A DNA stretch of 64,000 bases from Trogon surrucura (Eukaryota; Chordata; Aves; Trogoniformes; Trogonidae). The notes under the pieces were generated by a model. The model ran no database searches. It worked only from the letters and a program-made list of their open reading frames with translations, and was not told the DNA's origin. Both the position numbers and the translations under genes were made by a program. The DNA lies in assembly GCA_020746105.1 (NCBI GenBank), contig CM036617.1, forward strand, positions 144,812,518 to 144,876,517, read 5' to 3'. This document shows positions 25,195-40,257 of the stretch, piece by piece. Each line of letters starts with the position of its first letter. Position 1 is the first letter of the stretch.

Positions 25195-26660
25195 TTTCTT
25201 TCATTTTTAAGGCTAAAAGAAAGCTTTTAACCTTGTGCTTGCGTGCCCATATGATAAAAAATCTTGCCCATTACTCCTTGCATTAAGCCTGCATCTTGCG
25301 TGCCCCAGAACAACTTACATTAAATGGCAGCACAGTGGCTGGGAAAGGTGCAAGTTAGCGTTTTGCCAATTTGGCAGTAGTTTAACACAACTTTAATCCC
25401 AGGTGTGTCAGCCTAGAATGTGCTGGGCTGGGAAATCTTCTGTTTAATGTGTTTTACATTGTTTTCCCAACACCACTCAAAATTTCACTAAGGCAGCATT
25501 TGCTTTTTTTACAGTTCATTTCTCTGCTACAAATATCTTTAACAACAGGCAGTCAAGCAGTGTAAGGCCACATATGGACACCACTAACCTTTACAGAAAT
25601 GAGCAGAACTCCCTTGTTTTCCGTCAGTGGTGGAACCATACCAAATGGCATGGTCCTACATACCTGGAGAGATCAGCCCAAAGTGAGCATTGTAAGTGTT
25701 CACAGTGTTAGCATTCATCTTTCCTTCATCAGTCAGCCATCCATTAGAAAATCGAATTTGCCATTCTCTGCGGCAGAACTGCAATTCTGAACTTGCACAC
25801 CTGTAACTGAGAGCTTGATTTTAATGAAAACAACAGTAATGAATGAAGCGAACACCACTGTGCTGCAGAGGGAAGTTCTGTCCAGCGTGAAACACTTTGT
25901 CTAATCTAGTGTGATATATGAGACACCTTTTGTCCTTACGGCACTTTAATTGCTGACTGGAGCCAGCTTCAGTTTATAAAGGCTTATCGAGATCACACCT
26001 CAGGGCAGGGTGGTTTCAGGACAGATAACTTTGCTACTCTGTCATGAAACAATTATTTAAGACAGGAAAAAATACCTTTCAAAAATGAAAGTGGGAGTCT
26101 CTCATACAGCAAAGCAGTTAGTAGTATGTACAAAACCAGTCTAAAATCTCAGTGGCAGAACCTCAATTAGACTTGCCGAGCTCGGTAGCTGGCCTTTAAT
26201 TTAAAACAAAAAAATAAATCCTCGAGCAAGCTGCTGCAATGCATACTGTGCATAGCTATCACCACAGGTTGCTGTAACAAGCCTGGAAGTCCAAGACTTT
26301 TTAGACAATCACAGTTTCTACTATTTAATCATGCCAAAACTCACTTAGCCCTTGAAATCAGACAAGATCAAGCTTATGAAGTGTGGGAAGCTCCTCCAGC
26401 ATTCATTCACTGGCAATTTACTGTAACTCCAGTAATGAGTTCCTCCCATGAGGCACTTGCACATCTGAAGCACTATTTCCTGAGGCTGGCATGTCATTAA
26501 TTTCCAGTGTTTATAGGCTAGTGGAGCTCTTGAATTCGCTGGGTGTAAAGGCTTTGAGGTTATAATGCATCTACTGCAGTGCATAGTGCGTATGTCAGGT
26601 CTTCAACACAACTTGTAGCTCCTCTTCAGAGAGCATTTGCGTGGAGTTCAGGCAGCATTT

Positions 26661-26719
26661 AGGAAAAGAGGGAGAAGGGAAGGAGAAAAGCAAGGAGGTG
26701 GAGGGCAGAGGGAAAGGAT
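26661..26719 (+). repeat. purine-rich (GGA/GAA) tract
   Basis: Nearly 60 bases are almost only A and G, with a couple of interruptions. Such polypurine tracts can form triplex DNA in principle. No repeat unit is strictly kept. Confidence 0.7.
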
Positions 26720-29589
26720 GGTGTTGCACTGAAACCTTAGTGCACAGAAGTGATTTATCAGAATCTTCAGTGTCTTTTTTTTTTATTTCCAGAGATAGCA
26801 TTTTTATGATCAACACTCACGTGGTGTAGTTGATTATACAACATCTGTTGAGCTGAACCTTTCCTTCAAAGGATACTGGAAACTCTAAGTATTGGGCAGC
26901 CCACAAATCTGGCTTGTCCTAACTTCATGCCAAATTTCAGTTTTGCTTTTAGAATGGATGACAGAACACCAGCTGTCTGCTGTGAACTAAAGCCATAAAA
27001 GTATCTGCAGTCACTTATAATCAGAATGACAGAAATCCCTCTTTGAGATGCACTGGGTGAATTCCCTGATCATATTAAATTGGTCTTGTGTGGACTTATT
27101 AGCTCAAACACAGATACTTGAAGACATTTGCCTTGTGACACCATTTCCTCCTCCTCTTTCAGTTGTAGCACTGCAATACTATTGAATTTCCTATCAGATT
27201 CTCCTTTGCATATATTTCATGTATTATGCAAAGAGAAAAGGCTCTGAACACTAGCCTTTTAGTAAGATTTTGAACCTTCTGCAAAGCACTTAGAAATAAC
27301 CTGTGCCTGATCCAGTTCACATGGAAGCCAATGGGGTCCTGCTGACCTAAATCAGAATGGACTTTATCCTATAATATTCTGGCTGCAAATTAATATCATC
27401 CAAATGGGCTAAATAAGTCCTGAGGAAATGAGAAAGGCATCAAAGGCATCAGTTTGCTGTGGCCCAGAACAGAAAATTATTTATAAAGATTATTTTAACA
27501 TGGCTGAAACAAAAACCAATATGCATCCATAGTAATTTCCAAAGCAGCTCTCTTCAGTTGTAAAAAGAATTACTTGCATTCCAGCTGAGCAGGGACTCCA
27601 GCAACCCAAAGACTGGCCTCTCTGATCTGAGCAGATCTGAAAATGTCTCAGGTCTATGGATTCAGAAATGTTTAATTTTCAGCTTGAATTCCAGTGTATA
27701 AAATCAGAGTATGCATTTAGAGATGGAAATACAAGTACTTGAATAAATTTGCCATCAAATTATCTTTTAAGCAGAAAGTTAAACTCTTTCTCACCAAAAT
27801 TCATTTTTAATTTGAATTTTTAATTCCCTCTAAGACAAAATTGAGTGTTTTTTTCTTATATTAACTCAACCTGAATTCAAAATTTTCATTTGTTGAACCA
27901 CGTGAACCATTCAATCTGAGTAACTCGAATAAAGCTGCTGCTATTTGTTGGTGCTGTAATGAAACATTTTGTTTCAGATTGGAGCAATTTAAAATAATTG
28001 CTATGCCTGAGTAGATTTTTTTTTTAATCAACTGAGTAAACAAAGAATGTAGTACTCCATCACCTCTTCTATATGCAACTACAAAGTGATTTTAATGCAT
28101 CAGCAATCTGCCTGGGAAACTACTGATTCTGACCAGAGGAGGTAAGATGTTGAAGACAAGGTTAAACAGTGGAGTAAGCAGCATGTCAGGAAATGCAAAG
28201 AGCAGTGTCATTTATTTTGTCCAGAAGCCTTTTCACTTGACAGAACTGAAGAATCCTGTTTTAAAGGAGCCACCCATAGGACTTTCAAACTTAAAAGTAA
28301 TCACTTCTACATTTTCAGCCTGAAAAAACCAGTATTTTCATGTGTTTGGTGGGGGCATGGCAATGACATTCAATTATGCCATAGGATTTGGATCACAGCA
28401 GGAATTCATGATCACAAAATCCCTCAGAAAGTCTAAGAAGTCCCCAGGAAACATGTGACAAGGTAGTTGCTATTTGGTAGTATTGTTATTGTTTTTCCTG
28501 TATTTCTCTTTTTATGAATTACAGTTTTAGTTTTTGAAGTTGATAATTTTTTTTCTTTAGAAATAATTATCTCTTTTTTTTTTCTCCCAGAACCAACAGA
28601 TTCATAGCTGCATCTTGCCTCTTGCAGTTTTACTACTACAGCCTAGAATATTTGTGCGTTTCCATAAAATTAAGTATACAGATCACTTATCTGTTTATTT
28701 CTGGTATTGCTGTAAGGTAGCAAATTTGTAATATACTGTTTTGTGGTATCAGTCATGCAGTCTCGTGTAGTCCCTGTCTAAACAGTCTGTAATCTAGACA
28801 GATAGAGAGGATGTTTTATGGGAAAATAAAATGTGTATCAATCATGCATATCGTATGATACACACGAGTGTTAGACACATCAGCCTGTATCTGGCTATCA
28901 GCACAAAACATCTGTGGCAGAAGTGGGAGTTGATCTTGACTTTCTTGCATGTCTGATTGCATAAAAAAGAACCACCAATACTAGGATCCTGCAGCTATTT
29001 TAAAATAAGTTTCCAAGTTAAAAAAGATGAAATAGCGTTGATTGAAAATGAACTGGAAAGACACATAATATTCGTTGAATACAATTTTTAAACAAAACGT
29101 GATTTCCCTGAAAGCTGCAGCTATCCTTTAAGCCTCTTAATAGAAGTCCTCTGAGCCTTAGGAGTGTCTGTTTTCATGGAGATTGGACAACTCACAACTT
29201 TTATTTGTACCCTTTGATATCTCACACGGGCACCGTGCCAGACAAATGAAAGTAATTAGCCTCCTTTCTAGTCATGCTCATTTGGAGACTGAGCTTAACC
29301 ACCCACCTACTTGCAAGTCCTTGTCAGCATGTGATTCTTCACCTCTTTCCTCATCATCCTTGCATCCTGCCACTTTCAACATTTCATTAAACTCTGTCTA
29401 TATGTCTGCTGCCTTTCCTTTGTCCAAGAAAGCTCAGCACTGGGAGCTTTGATAAGTGGATTTAACCTTCAGCATGAATATCAAGTCTCACATGATTCAG
29501 GCACACAGCTAAGCTTAGCAAGATAAGGGGCTAATTAATTTGTCAGACAAAAAGAGTGAACTCCTACTCAGGTTTGCCTGAAATCGTCT

Positions 29590-29611
29590 GTTTGTTTATT
29601 TATTTATTTAC
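29590..29611. repeat. (TTTA)n microsatellite
   Basis: A short run of TTTG/TTTA units, about five copies, ends in TTTACC. It is a simple tetranucleotide repeat. Confidence 0.8.
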
Positions 29612-32600
29612 CATTTTGGCTTGAAAACAGAAGGTAGTGGAAATGTGAACTGTAGCACCCCTTCTTCCCTTTCCTTCTTTAAATTTTAGTTTGTCAGGCC
29701 ATTTTTTAATTCTTTCTTTTACTGTATGTGGAAAAAAAATCCACTTTCATGTTTTTCAGATAGAATTTCAAAGATTCTACTTACGCTTTAATCAAGAAGT
29801 GATGGGATTAAACCACAATTAATACATGTTTTCCTCTAGAATGAAACCTTTGTCTTGAACATGATAGGGTTAATAAATTGTTCCGTAAAAAACTGTTCCA
29901 AAATTGGATGTATTTAGCTAATCAGAGTGCAGACATTTTTAACAGTGACTGACTCTGGATTCTGATAACCAATGTGCTTTAGAAGACACCTGATTTAAAA
30001 TAGTTGAGCAGCTCATTTAGTTTATGTAATATCTGCTCAAATGGTTAAGGTTAAAAACTTGCATAATAAGCAATTGACTGGATCAGGGCCTCAAATCTAA
30101 GCCCGTTTCTCAAAAGAAATGTTGCTATCTTTTTTTCCCAGGAACTTACTTAGGCTTTTTGCAAAATTGTGTGTTGAAATAAACGTTGTTAATGTTTTTC
30201 AATTTGTAAAATGTTCTGAGTTAGCCAACAGTTATCCAAAAGCAAAAATTATATTCTTTCTCCAGAATACATTTTTCCCAGCTTTATGTCCATCCTCATG
30301 ATACTGAGGATCATCTTTAATGTGCAAATATACTTTTATAATGAAATTCAGTGTGGAAGTGGTCCAGCACTCATTCACTAATATCTCAAAGCAGTGAAGA
30401 ACCATACTTAAAAACATACTTGCTATGAGTTTTGACCAGTCTGGCATCTAATAACAGAGCTTCTGCAGCATCTTCTGGGAGAATACTATGCAAAGTAGAA
30501 GGAAAAAAGTCAACTAAGTCAATCATTCCAGCTCTGCATTGGTCTTCTGTAGATTCATTGCACTATCTTCAACTGCTTTTTTGTCCGACATTAAATGCAT
30601 GAGCAATTGTACCCATCCTCAAGACTCATCTGAGGAATTTAAAAGCATACAAACAATAATCACAGTGTAGAGAATGATAGAGAAAAGCAAGACAGCAGGC
30701 AGTGCCCCTTGTGAGCTGTTTTTTTTTTCCCCAGGAGGGGGATCTGTAGTCTCCCCTTCTCTGAGAAATATCCAAACGCTGTCCCAGAATGGGAAAAGAG
30801 ACTGAACACAATCATGTGCACCTCATTTCTTTGGGAGATGGAGCAGCAATTATGGTTCTAAGTGGCAATTTGGAACAAGGCTCTGCGACAGGATACAGGA
30901 CAGAGATAAGTTAGTCATGAGCACAGATGAAGAGTAATCCTGCATTAGTCACACCACAGATAATAAGAGCTGGAAAATGATGACATGTGAGCCTCATGTT
31001 AAACCCACTTATGCTTAATTCTCTGAGTTGAATATAAATTGTTCTAAAGAACAACTCATTCCTACAGAACAGCTCTTCACATAATGCCACTAACATCTCT
31101 GTCACCTTGATTTAGGCCATTTAAATGTCAGCAAGACAAGTTAACACTGCCTAAGGGCAGCTTTGTCCTATTCACGAAAAATCTTGTTCTATCATATTCT
31201 ATTTTTCTTCAGTGTCTCATGAAAAGATCTAACTTCCCCATGCAGGGATAGATTTACTGTGAGAAGAGGGCAGGAGCTGAGAACGGTGATTCCCTCCTCT
31301 CTCCCCAGTATTCCTGCCCAATCTGGTATGCGCTGTAACGTAAAGAATTGAGATGTAATGTGACGAGATGCATCTCTGCCCCTGCTGAATCCAATCTGCC
31401 ACATACAAATGTTTCCCTCTTATTACTTCCACCCCCAAATCCCTTGATTCTCCAGAAGTGTGTTTTTATGTCCCAAACAAACAACTGATCAGCCATGGAT
31501 GATGAGGGAGCACAGATCCAGTCTTCTATGAGAATGCAATGTTACCATCTGCCCTGCAACAGCTTTGAATGCCAAAAGATCCACGACTTCTACTGGCAGT
31601 CAGGATTATAATAAGTTGAAAACACAGAGAATACTATAAATCCATGCTGGTCTGGCAAGCTCTGTCACAGGGAAGCTGGGTTTTGAAGGGCAGCATACTT
31701 GTGTGGGAAGGGGGAGTTGGTGCGTTGATTTCTGAGAATGCAAGTTCAACAAAAAAAGCTGTAATGAATTTTTCTTTTAGCAAAAGTGGGTGTCGATCCT
31801 GACAGTATTAAAATCTCAAAGGCAAAAGTTTAAAATGTTCGCAAATTATCAGCAGAGTAAAAAGTGTGCAGAAATCTTTACTGTTGAATTAATCAAGTGC
31901 TGCCCTCTCAGCTGCTTACAGCCCACTTGCAAAGAGGCTCTGAACCACCTGCCACCACATGGTCTTCTGACCTGCGTCCTTAGGGTTGCATGGCCCAGAT
32001 ATCACTTAGCCAGGTGCTTTCTACCTGCTGAGGTTATGAATTTGTCCAACCTTCAGGAGAATTTCAGAGCAGGAAAGAAGTTCAGAGCTCTGAGAAGAGC
32101 TATAACACATCCTATAAACCAACTACCATCTGGTCTTGTGGTAGCTGTTCCCACTTCTGCAGTTTTCTCTAATGGTAATGTATAGCCTGAGACTCCAAGG
32201 AAATATATGTTACTCACTCTATGAACTTTTGAAACACTGTTAGAGCATTTTTTCCTAACGACTTTGTGTATCTGTCCTTGAAGAACAACAATAGCTTTGT
32301 GGCTGAGGGGAAGGGAAAAAAGTTTTCTGAAAATGTTATTTCTGAACGTTACTTTTAGAAAGCCTGGAGTTTGTTCCCGGTAAAGTCATCAAGAAAGTCA
32401 TCAGTGGCATCAGCAGGAACAAGACTATGTGTGACAGTTTCGCATTTAGACTGGATTAGGAAGCCTTTTGTTCTGGTCTCTGTTTTGCATGTCTTGCTTA
32501 CACAGGGCAGATAATGCCAATAAAAGGACTAACCGCTGTTAACAAATGGCTGTAATAGATAACCCAGTTAGTATGGGATGTATTGTGTTACAACAGAGAA

Positions 32601-33275
32601 GGGGATATTCGTAGCTTAGTGTTATGTTAGAATGGTGTTTTTCCGTAAGGGGAGCAAATTCTCCAGTGGTTGCATCAAAGCAGGGGTCTAATTTATTTGC
32701 ACTGAATCACTCCCATCCTTTTGTCCCCACCCAAGAGGATCCTCTCCTTGGGAACAAAGGAGCCTGAAGATCCCAGTCTCCTAGCAGAGGCGCCTGGATA
32801 CTGAATATGCAAAACACTATCTGGAAGTTTCAAAGGCATTTCCCGACAGCAGAGGACTGATAAAACTTCTGTCTCTTGGCTTCTGTTCAGTCTCAATTGA
32901 GCTAAAAGTACTGTGACTGACACAGCCCACACATTCCCTGCAAGACCTGACCACTCTTGCCCCACATGCTTCCGACGTTGCCATCTTTCCTTTGCCCACC
33001 CTGAATTTCTTCTCTTCAGGCTCTTCCTCTGAGTCTCAGGCTCTTCACTGAGTAGTGCAAAGGTCCAGCTCTCCCCCGTATTCTCATCCGCGCCCTTTTC
33101 TCACAATCAATTCTCAGCCCCAGCCTTTCCCTTCCATTTTCCAGTATTTCTATTTACCAAAATCCACTTTCCTCCCTACTCTACTTCAGACCCTCTTCCC
33201 CTGTCTCCTGGCTTTCCCTTTACATTTTCATGAGGTCCCCATCAGACTGTCATCTCCAGAGATATCATACATAAG

Positions 33276-33660
33276 GTTGCGCAAAGGCTGAGGGATCTGG
33301 GGCTGTTTAACCTAGAGAAGAGGAGACCTCATCACTCTCTACAACTACTTGAAGGGAGGTTGTAGAGAGGCAGGGGTTTGTCTGTTCTCCCTAGTGGAGA
33401 GTGATAGGATGAGGGGAAATGCATCCAAATTGCACTGGAGGGGTTCAGGTTAGATATTAGGAAAAATTTCTTTACTGAAAGGGTTGTCAGCCATTGGAAC
33501 AGGCTGCCCAGGGAAGTGGTTAAGTCACCGTCCCTGCAGGTGTTTAAGAGATGGGTAGATGTTGTGTTGTGGGGCATCATGTAACCGGTTGATAGGGCTG
33601 GGACAAAGGCTGGACTCGATGGTCTTCAAGGTCTCTTCCAGCTGAAACTATTCTATGATT
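33276..33660 (+). mobile_element. CR1 LINE 3' fragment of a distinct subfamily
   Basis: Plus-strand sequence begins at the ORF2 segment encoding [17 protein letters not shown] and passes through the stretch for [10 protein letters not shown], ending with TGGACTCGATGGTCTTCAAG and a single terminal ATTCTATGATT. The tail (CTCGATGGTCTTCAAGG, then CAGCTGAAACT) differs from all other copies in the window, marking a separate CR1 subfamily. The frame is interrupted by stops and small indels, including a TAG soon after LQLLEGRL. Only the last third of the RT C-terminal region is present. Confidence 0.94.
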
Positions 33661-36600
33661 CCCATGAAGGCTTTGAATCTCTAAGTAGGAAACCCAATGC
33701 AACACTGTGTGAACTGAGGCTCTGTTCTCTCCAATAGCATGTCTGGTACCTCAGGGTCTGGCCTCGCTACCCAGTTAAAATCTACCACTGGGATGGCCAG
33801 GTTGATCTGGTTTGCTCCAGTGGTCCTTCCAAGAACTGTAACTCAAAACTGGTATATGGGGCATGCCTACCCTCAGAGAAACACTTTCTACCTTTACAAT
33901 CAACCCATGACTAGGGTAGGTATACATTTTTTGCAGGTGTGCAATTCTCTGCCTGTGGTGTTATTTGAGAACAATGAATTTTTAAGATTGAACCAGTTAT
34001 TTCATTCCTGATCCTCATAAGGGTAAGCTGGCAATAGCGTACTTCCATGGCACTCTCTTCCTTGCTCCCTGTGCCACCATGTAACTCCTATCCTAGCTGT
34101 CACCACCTCCTAATTCATACTCAAGCCTCAACAACTGTCACTCCTACCTGGCCCCACACACCAGGACAGCTGCTGCTGCCATCCTCCTCCTCACCCATCC
34201 TTACCCTAACTCTGCTCTTCCCTTCACCAAGTGCTAGTGCTGGGGCTGAGCAAACTCAGAGAGAGCTGTGCTGCTTCTTGCTAGTTTTCTGCCTCTTGGA
34301 TTTGGGATCTGGTAGTGTCCTTCTGACTCACCCCTGGGCTCCCTGTGCAGGGTGGGGTGGAGTGGGGGGGTGACACTGAGTCTTACCAGGCCCTGGCTGC
34401 ACAGGAGAACTCAAACACAGCTGCCCGTGCTGTGGGATCTCTGGGCACCCTGGTGAGGGAGGGTGAGTGCTAGGGAGTCCAGATGTAGCTACATCTGAGG
34501 TGTGGCCAAAAGGAGGATTGGCACATGCCCCATGCTGGTGCACAAGCTGAGGGTTTCATCCCCTGTGCATTTCCCGGTGAAAACCCGCAAAAGAGTTTAG
34601 CTCCCTTTGCTGTTATTTTCTGGCACCCCCCACAAAATTTCTTTCCTTCTAAGTGTCCTCTGCATTGTTAGTGTATCTTTCACTGGTATCCCTTCTCACT
34701 AATATCTCATTTTCCTTTCCTCACTTTCTGCTCTTCCTTCTAGTCTATTTGCAAACCTGGTGGCCATGGCAGAACCCATGGATCTCTTGGTTTAGACATG
34801 AGAGACTCACAGCAACAGTCATAGATGAAATGCTGATTGCCTTTAGACATAGGTGAACAGCTCTGTATCCCCTTTCATCTCTTCTTCTAAGTAGCTTTAA
34901 TGCCCTGCTGTAATTCACCACCTTTATTACAGCTCAAAACCTCTGCCCTCACTTGAAGTGGTCAGGGAGGCAGCATCCTGCTTTACAAATGAGGTCATTA
35001 CAGGCAAAGCTGGAAATTTAACCCAGTCACTGACACAACTGAGCTGACGCTCATGTGTTTTATTTCTGAACATATGCCAAGTCTGTGTTTAGATGTTCTG
35101 TCTGCAACCACAGCCCTAACCCTTAAGCCTCGCTCTCCTTCCAGGCACAGATATGAAATCCAGGAGATAAAAACTGGGATCCCTTCCCTGTGCCTTCCCC
35201 ACTAAAGGACGACATTTCTGTTCCCTGCAGGAGACTTAAGCAGAAGATGGTTAGCTCATGTGTGTTGCTCGCTGTTTGTTGAACTGAAGTGCTGGGCTGC
35301 AGCAAGTCTTGTATTGCTTGTTAAGGGGGTTTCAGCAAAGGGCCTGCTGTTAGAAAGTGTGGCTACAACAAAAAGAAACCTTTCATTGGAATGTTTTAAT
35401 TCAGTGAAAGCCCTGGGGAGAGAGAGTGCTTGGATCCAGGAGGAAAATCCTGGTACAAAGAGTTGTAAAAGTGTATTTTCTTTGACTAACCACATACATA
35501 ACAAGTGGGCTTATTTCTCAACACCTGGATTAAGCAAGGAACTTCAGCCCAAGTCTCCTGTCTCCTTCATGGGTGAACAAAGTCCCTCTTCCCATCCAAA
35601 AGGTGCTTTCTAGCCCAGGGCAGGTCTTTCACAGTTTTCGCTGCTAGAGTGTATCTAACCTGCATAAATACTTAAACACTTGCTGAGAGAGAATGTTTTG
35701 CAAAAGATTGATTTGACAGTGCTGTTCAGACTTTCACATAGGATGTGGGAAACTGAGGTTCAGGTCCCTCCCTCAATGAATATTTAATTATTTATGGAAA
35801 GCGGAGCAGATGCAGTTAGAAGGAATGAGAGATAGTAAAGGTTCTGGGGTTGGGCCTCTTAGAGAGGATGCTGGAGAAGGCAGAATAAGACTTCATCTCC
35901 AGGTCTCCCACATACCTGGTGACTGCCCCAGCCACTGCTGACTTACTTGCTCTGGTATTTCAGGGAAGAATCTTCAGAAATTGCTGCTGTTCCACTGCAA
36001 AAGCTTTGAAACCTCTGTGTAGCACAAATTATAGCAGTTCTGGCACATCTCAGCTTTTCAGACTTCTGTTTTTCAGGCTTAATATCATTTAAAGTCCTAC
36101 GCTATAAAAGTACTTGAAACAAAATAAAAGATCTCTGTCTTCACTGTGATCTGTCAAGGAAGTAGGCTGAATGGTTTGCTTTATTTTCAGCCTTAATTCC
36201 AGAGTTTACTGGTCTGTACTCCTAAACATTTCAATACTAATTAAAAAAAAAAGAGTTTTATATTTTATTTGGATAGTTGTAAGGCCTGAGGTCAGGCTTT
36301 CAGGAGCAATTTCCATAGACTAACACTCCCAAGCTGTGTCTTATAAGTACTGTGAAAGGAGGTTGTAAAAATAAAATTCCCACTGTGAAGAAACATGAAC
36401 AGATGTTCTCAGACCTCATCACAGAAATGCAGGCTTACCACCTATAGACACCTGTAAGTGCCCAGGCTCAGTATTCAACAAGAAGTCTACATGCAGGAGA
36501 AGGAGTGGAGCATTGTGTGGCAAGTGCACTGAACCTTTACACTTCATGGCATGTATGGACACCCATCCTAATCCTTTCATTCTCCTTCAGTTTTAGTCAC

Positions 36601-39600
36601 CTCCTTTCTATACTTAGTGTTTACATCATGTCAGAGAATTCCTTCCATTTATAATGTCTCATAACATGAAATCCAAAAGCTTCATCCTTACTTATTTTTA
36701 CCAAATCATCCCAGGTACTTTCCTGTTCACTGTAGTCCTCAGCATGGAATTTAAGCCCGTTAGGTCTAATTTTGCTGCTCACATACTCTCTCTCCTCAAG
36801 TATAGGTGTCTCTACCTGACTTCATTAAATACTGTTTTTCTTCAAATCTTCCACCATCTAAATGCCCTCAAAACATAAAATTCTCCTTAGACCAAATAGG
36901 TTGTACAAGTTCCCTCAGCTTCCCACACTAACTTGGAGCTCATATGCATCTCTGTGATTCATCACCTTGCCATTATCTCCATTATCTTTCTTCCTGAAAT
37001 TTCTTTTTATCCCCAGTTGGTTTGTCTGTAGATCTCCCTGTCACCATCACCACAATATATCCATGTGCACTACTGTCACGTCTTCCTAATTGCTGAAATT
37101 CTTTTTCACTACCTGGTAAGGAGTGTAAAACTGAATATGTTGCGTATCTATCCACAACAGTTGGGAGGCAGGGCTAGTTACACTTTGAGGTAGGGAAATT
37201 ACATGAGTTAGGTATGGAGAATCATTAACCATACACTTTCTATCTCATCAATGACTGTAGCAGAGGGACAGCTGTGGCTCAAGGAAGGGCCAAGATCAAA
37301 TAAACTACTTGCTGGTAAAGTAGGTACCAATGGCTCAGCTTTACTCATCCCCAGTCTACCCAGACACCATGATAGTGTGAGTGTGGACCTGCATGAGGAT
37401 ACCATGCTTGATCTGGTTCTCCTCCTCCAGCAAGCTAGGGCAAGTGCGTTTTAAACCACAGTTTTCAGATGACAGAGGTTGAACAAGAGATATTGAGCAA
37501 AACCCTTCCCCAATTTCAAAGCTAATCCTTGTGGATGGGTGATGTACAAGAGATTCTGACTGTTTTGCTACACATGTCCACAGATAATTTGGTTACATGC
37601 ACTGTACTAGACTGGCCAGCAGCATTCTCAGGCACAGATGCCAACTGGCATGGAAGAACCTACATCTGCATTTGTAAGCAACCACTTCCATTGACACACG
37701 ATAGCTGCATGTAAACCAGATCGCTAGTCAGGACATGTCAGGTTCATGCCTGGGTGCTTACAGGGCTTGGCTACTGCAGGTGGTCACATTCCAGTATCCA
37801 GGAACGCTCCCAGAGACACACGAGTTTACTGCAACAGACACAGCCTTTTTATCAAATCCAGGAGGATCTAGGACATCGTTTGTCATCTTGACTCAATTCA
37901 GAAAAGCTCTGGCTTCTGTGGAAGGGTAAAATATGCCCTATTTTGCTGTTTTGTGAAAGGCCATTTAGAAATAAGCATGTAGCAGACGAGGTAAAATTTG
38001 AGGCACAATCCATCACCTTGACCTTTGCAGGAAGTAAAGTTCTGCTTCAGAGCTCATCAACCACAACGACTCATGGCCTGATTTACTGCTGGGGTATCCT
38101 AATATTATGCTAATGCAACTTCATTGATTTCTGTAGATTTACAGTAGTATTACATTGCAGTAACAAGATAATAAACAGAGCACTCAGTTTGACGAAGGGG
38201 CTGTGTGACAGAAAGCTTGCCTGTGTTTTACAATTTTATCAGCCGGCATAATGAAAGCAATTACTTCTCCACGCAGTCCTTGATTCCATCAGGCCAAACA
38301 CAGTGTTAACTAAAAAAAAGTGGTAAATGGCCTTCTCTTACTGGCCTCTGGATTGAAAGGTATTTCTGAATTACTGCTGTTAGGTACTTCAAGAGAAAAA
38401 ATACTAGGAAATTAAAATCAATTCAGCAAATTCCCCTAGACAGCACAAATGAAGGAGGACTTGTAAATGACTGGTCCAATGCTCAACATGTCTGTCACCA
38501 ATAGGGATCCTCTGCATGACAAGGTTTGCCTGTATTTTTCCAGTTGATTTGTAACTGTCCTGGAGCACAGTGAAAGTTGGCTGAAATTCTTGCACTGCCA
38601 CTTATTTCTCTATTTGTTTCATTTTTTTGTAGTTGTTTATGTACTGAACACAAAGTTTCTCCTTTGGGTTTCTTGTTCTCTGACTTCCCTTACATGCTGC
38701 AGAGGGAGAACATTAACTCCTTGGCAGTTGCTACACTGGGTTATCCTAAAGCTGCTTAAAACACTTTAGGGTGAAAGAAAGGTTATCATACAGAAAACAG
38801 GCACAGGACAACTTGGAGTGAAAAGGTGTAATAACAACACCTTTGCAAAGAAAAGATTAGAAAGCAGAGTTTAACGTGAAGCAGAAAAACACATACATGT
38901 GAATTTGACCATATGACTGATAATAAGAAACACAAAGATTCTTCTTGCTGGGAAAAAAAACATAAATGCATGGGATGTCCTTAGCTGGAAGAGCATATTC
39001 ATTAAATTCGTGGCAGTGGACTCAGTAGGATAAAGAAATGATCCACAAAAATGAATGGCATAAATGTGTAGTTTCAAAGGGAAGAGGACGATAACTGTTT
39101 AATTGCTGGCAACACAAAACAGAAACATTTCCAGCAGGGTGAGCCTCTGCCATCATTGGCAAGGGGATACCTAGCAGTCTGGAGCTGTGCTACTTGCTCA
39201 ATATACTTCCAATTTCTTTCAAAACTCATAGATAGCTGATTCCCAAAGGAATGGGAGTTATCCTGATTCCTGCAACTTTCACTGCTGCCTGATTATCAAA
39301 AGGCAGGAAACCATATCTAGCTGGTTCTTTGTACCTTACTGTTTTTTTTTCCAGAAGCCCACTTGAGTCTGAATCCCTGGCACCTGAGACCTGTGTGCAT
39401 TAATTTCCACCACAAGGTCCTGTGTAGATGTTCTTGCAGGGCAAGGCAATCACATTAACTGCTTGCAGACAAAAAAAAAAAAAGGGGGGGTGTGTGTGTA
39501 TACAGATATTTATATAAATATATATAGATATATATGCACCTGCACCTGCAGATATATCTTCAGTTCAGACGGACCTGATGTAACCACATTGTATCATAAT

Positions 39601-40257
39601 CTGCTATATCATTTCTGTGGGCATATCCCAGCATTTAAACTGGTCCTGTATGAGTTAGTATCTGTACTACACATTGTGTATGGAGCACCATCTGGCTCTG
39701 CTACCCCCCACCTCCAGCAGTATAGAAGAAGAGGATGACCCTGGCAGCTGCCAACATCCAATAACCCCTTTTCCCTCTTCCCTCACTTCATGGTATTATC
39801 CGTAATGCAGACTAGAAATCAGAGCTGTGCAGTTTTCTCAAAGGGAGTTTCAAGATTTTTGCAGACCTGAAATAGGACTAGGGCAAAATGGTTCCCTGCA
39901 GACCAGAAGAGGAGCTAATTTAATACTGCAGGGCTAGAACAACCGTACCACCAATTTTCTAGGGAGTATTGGGTAATCAGCAACACCATCTCCATGCAAG
40001 CTCGGAAGACCAAACAGCAAAGTGAAGTTCCAGCGTTACTGAATATCACTGGCCATTTGAGACTCCAGCAAGAGGACAGCTGTGGTTAGTGCAGGGCTGT
40101 GAGAGCTGGAACCGCAGTACCAGAAGCTGTTTGAATTCAGCTAATATGCTCACAGAAGCTCTGAATTACAGGTTAGATGGTTGTCATAAAATGGATCTAG
40201 AACTGACATTAATTCATTTTTGAGGGGGGAAAAAAAAAAGTAATGTTTTCCTAACCT
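33661..40257. other. gene-free stretch, 6.6 kb
   Basis: No gene is recognised. A GC-richer patch at about 34050-34560 carries overlapping open frames of 108 (plus) and 71 (minus) codons that look compositional and are not CpG-rich. A compound microsatellite lies at 39471-39540. Open frames elsewhere are at most 117 codons and unfamiliar. Confidence 0.65.
39471..39540. repeat. compound microsatellite: A13, G7, (TG)n, AT-rich
   Basis: Thirteen As are followed by seven Gs, then four TG units, then an alternating TATATA/GATATA tract to about 39535, and finally GCACCTGCACCTGC, a doubled hexamer. Several simple repeats placed edge to edge suggest repeated slippage at one site. Confidence 0.85.

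Larger units (their letters stand above)
24375..33275. other. gene-free stretch, 8.9 kb
   Basis: This is AT-rich DNA without recognised genes. Open frames are short; the longest is 131 codons at 31790-32185 (plus), with no known domain. Structures seen are a 47-nt hairpin at 25148-25194, a purine-rich patch at 26661-26719, a (TTTA)n tract at 29590-29611, and a pyrimidine-rich patch at about 33055-33235. Confidence 0.65.
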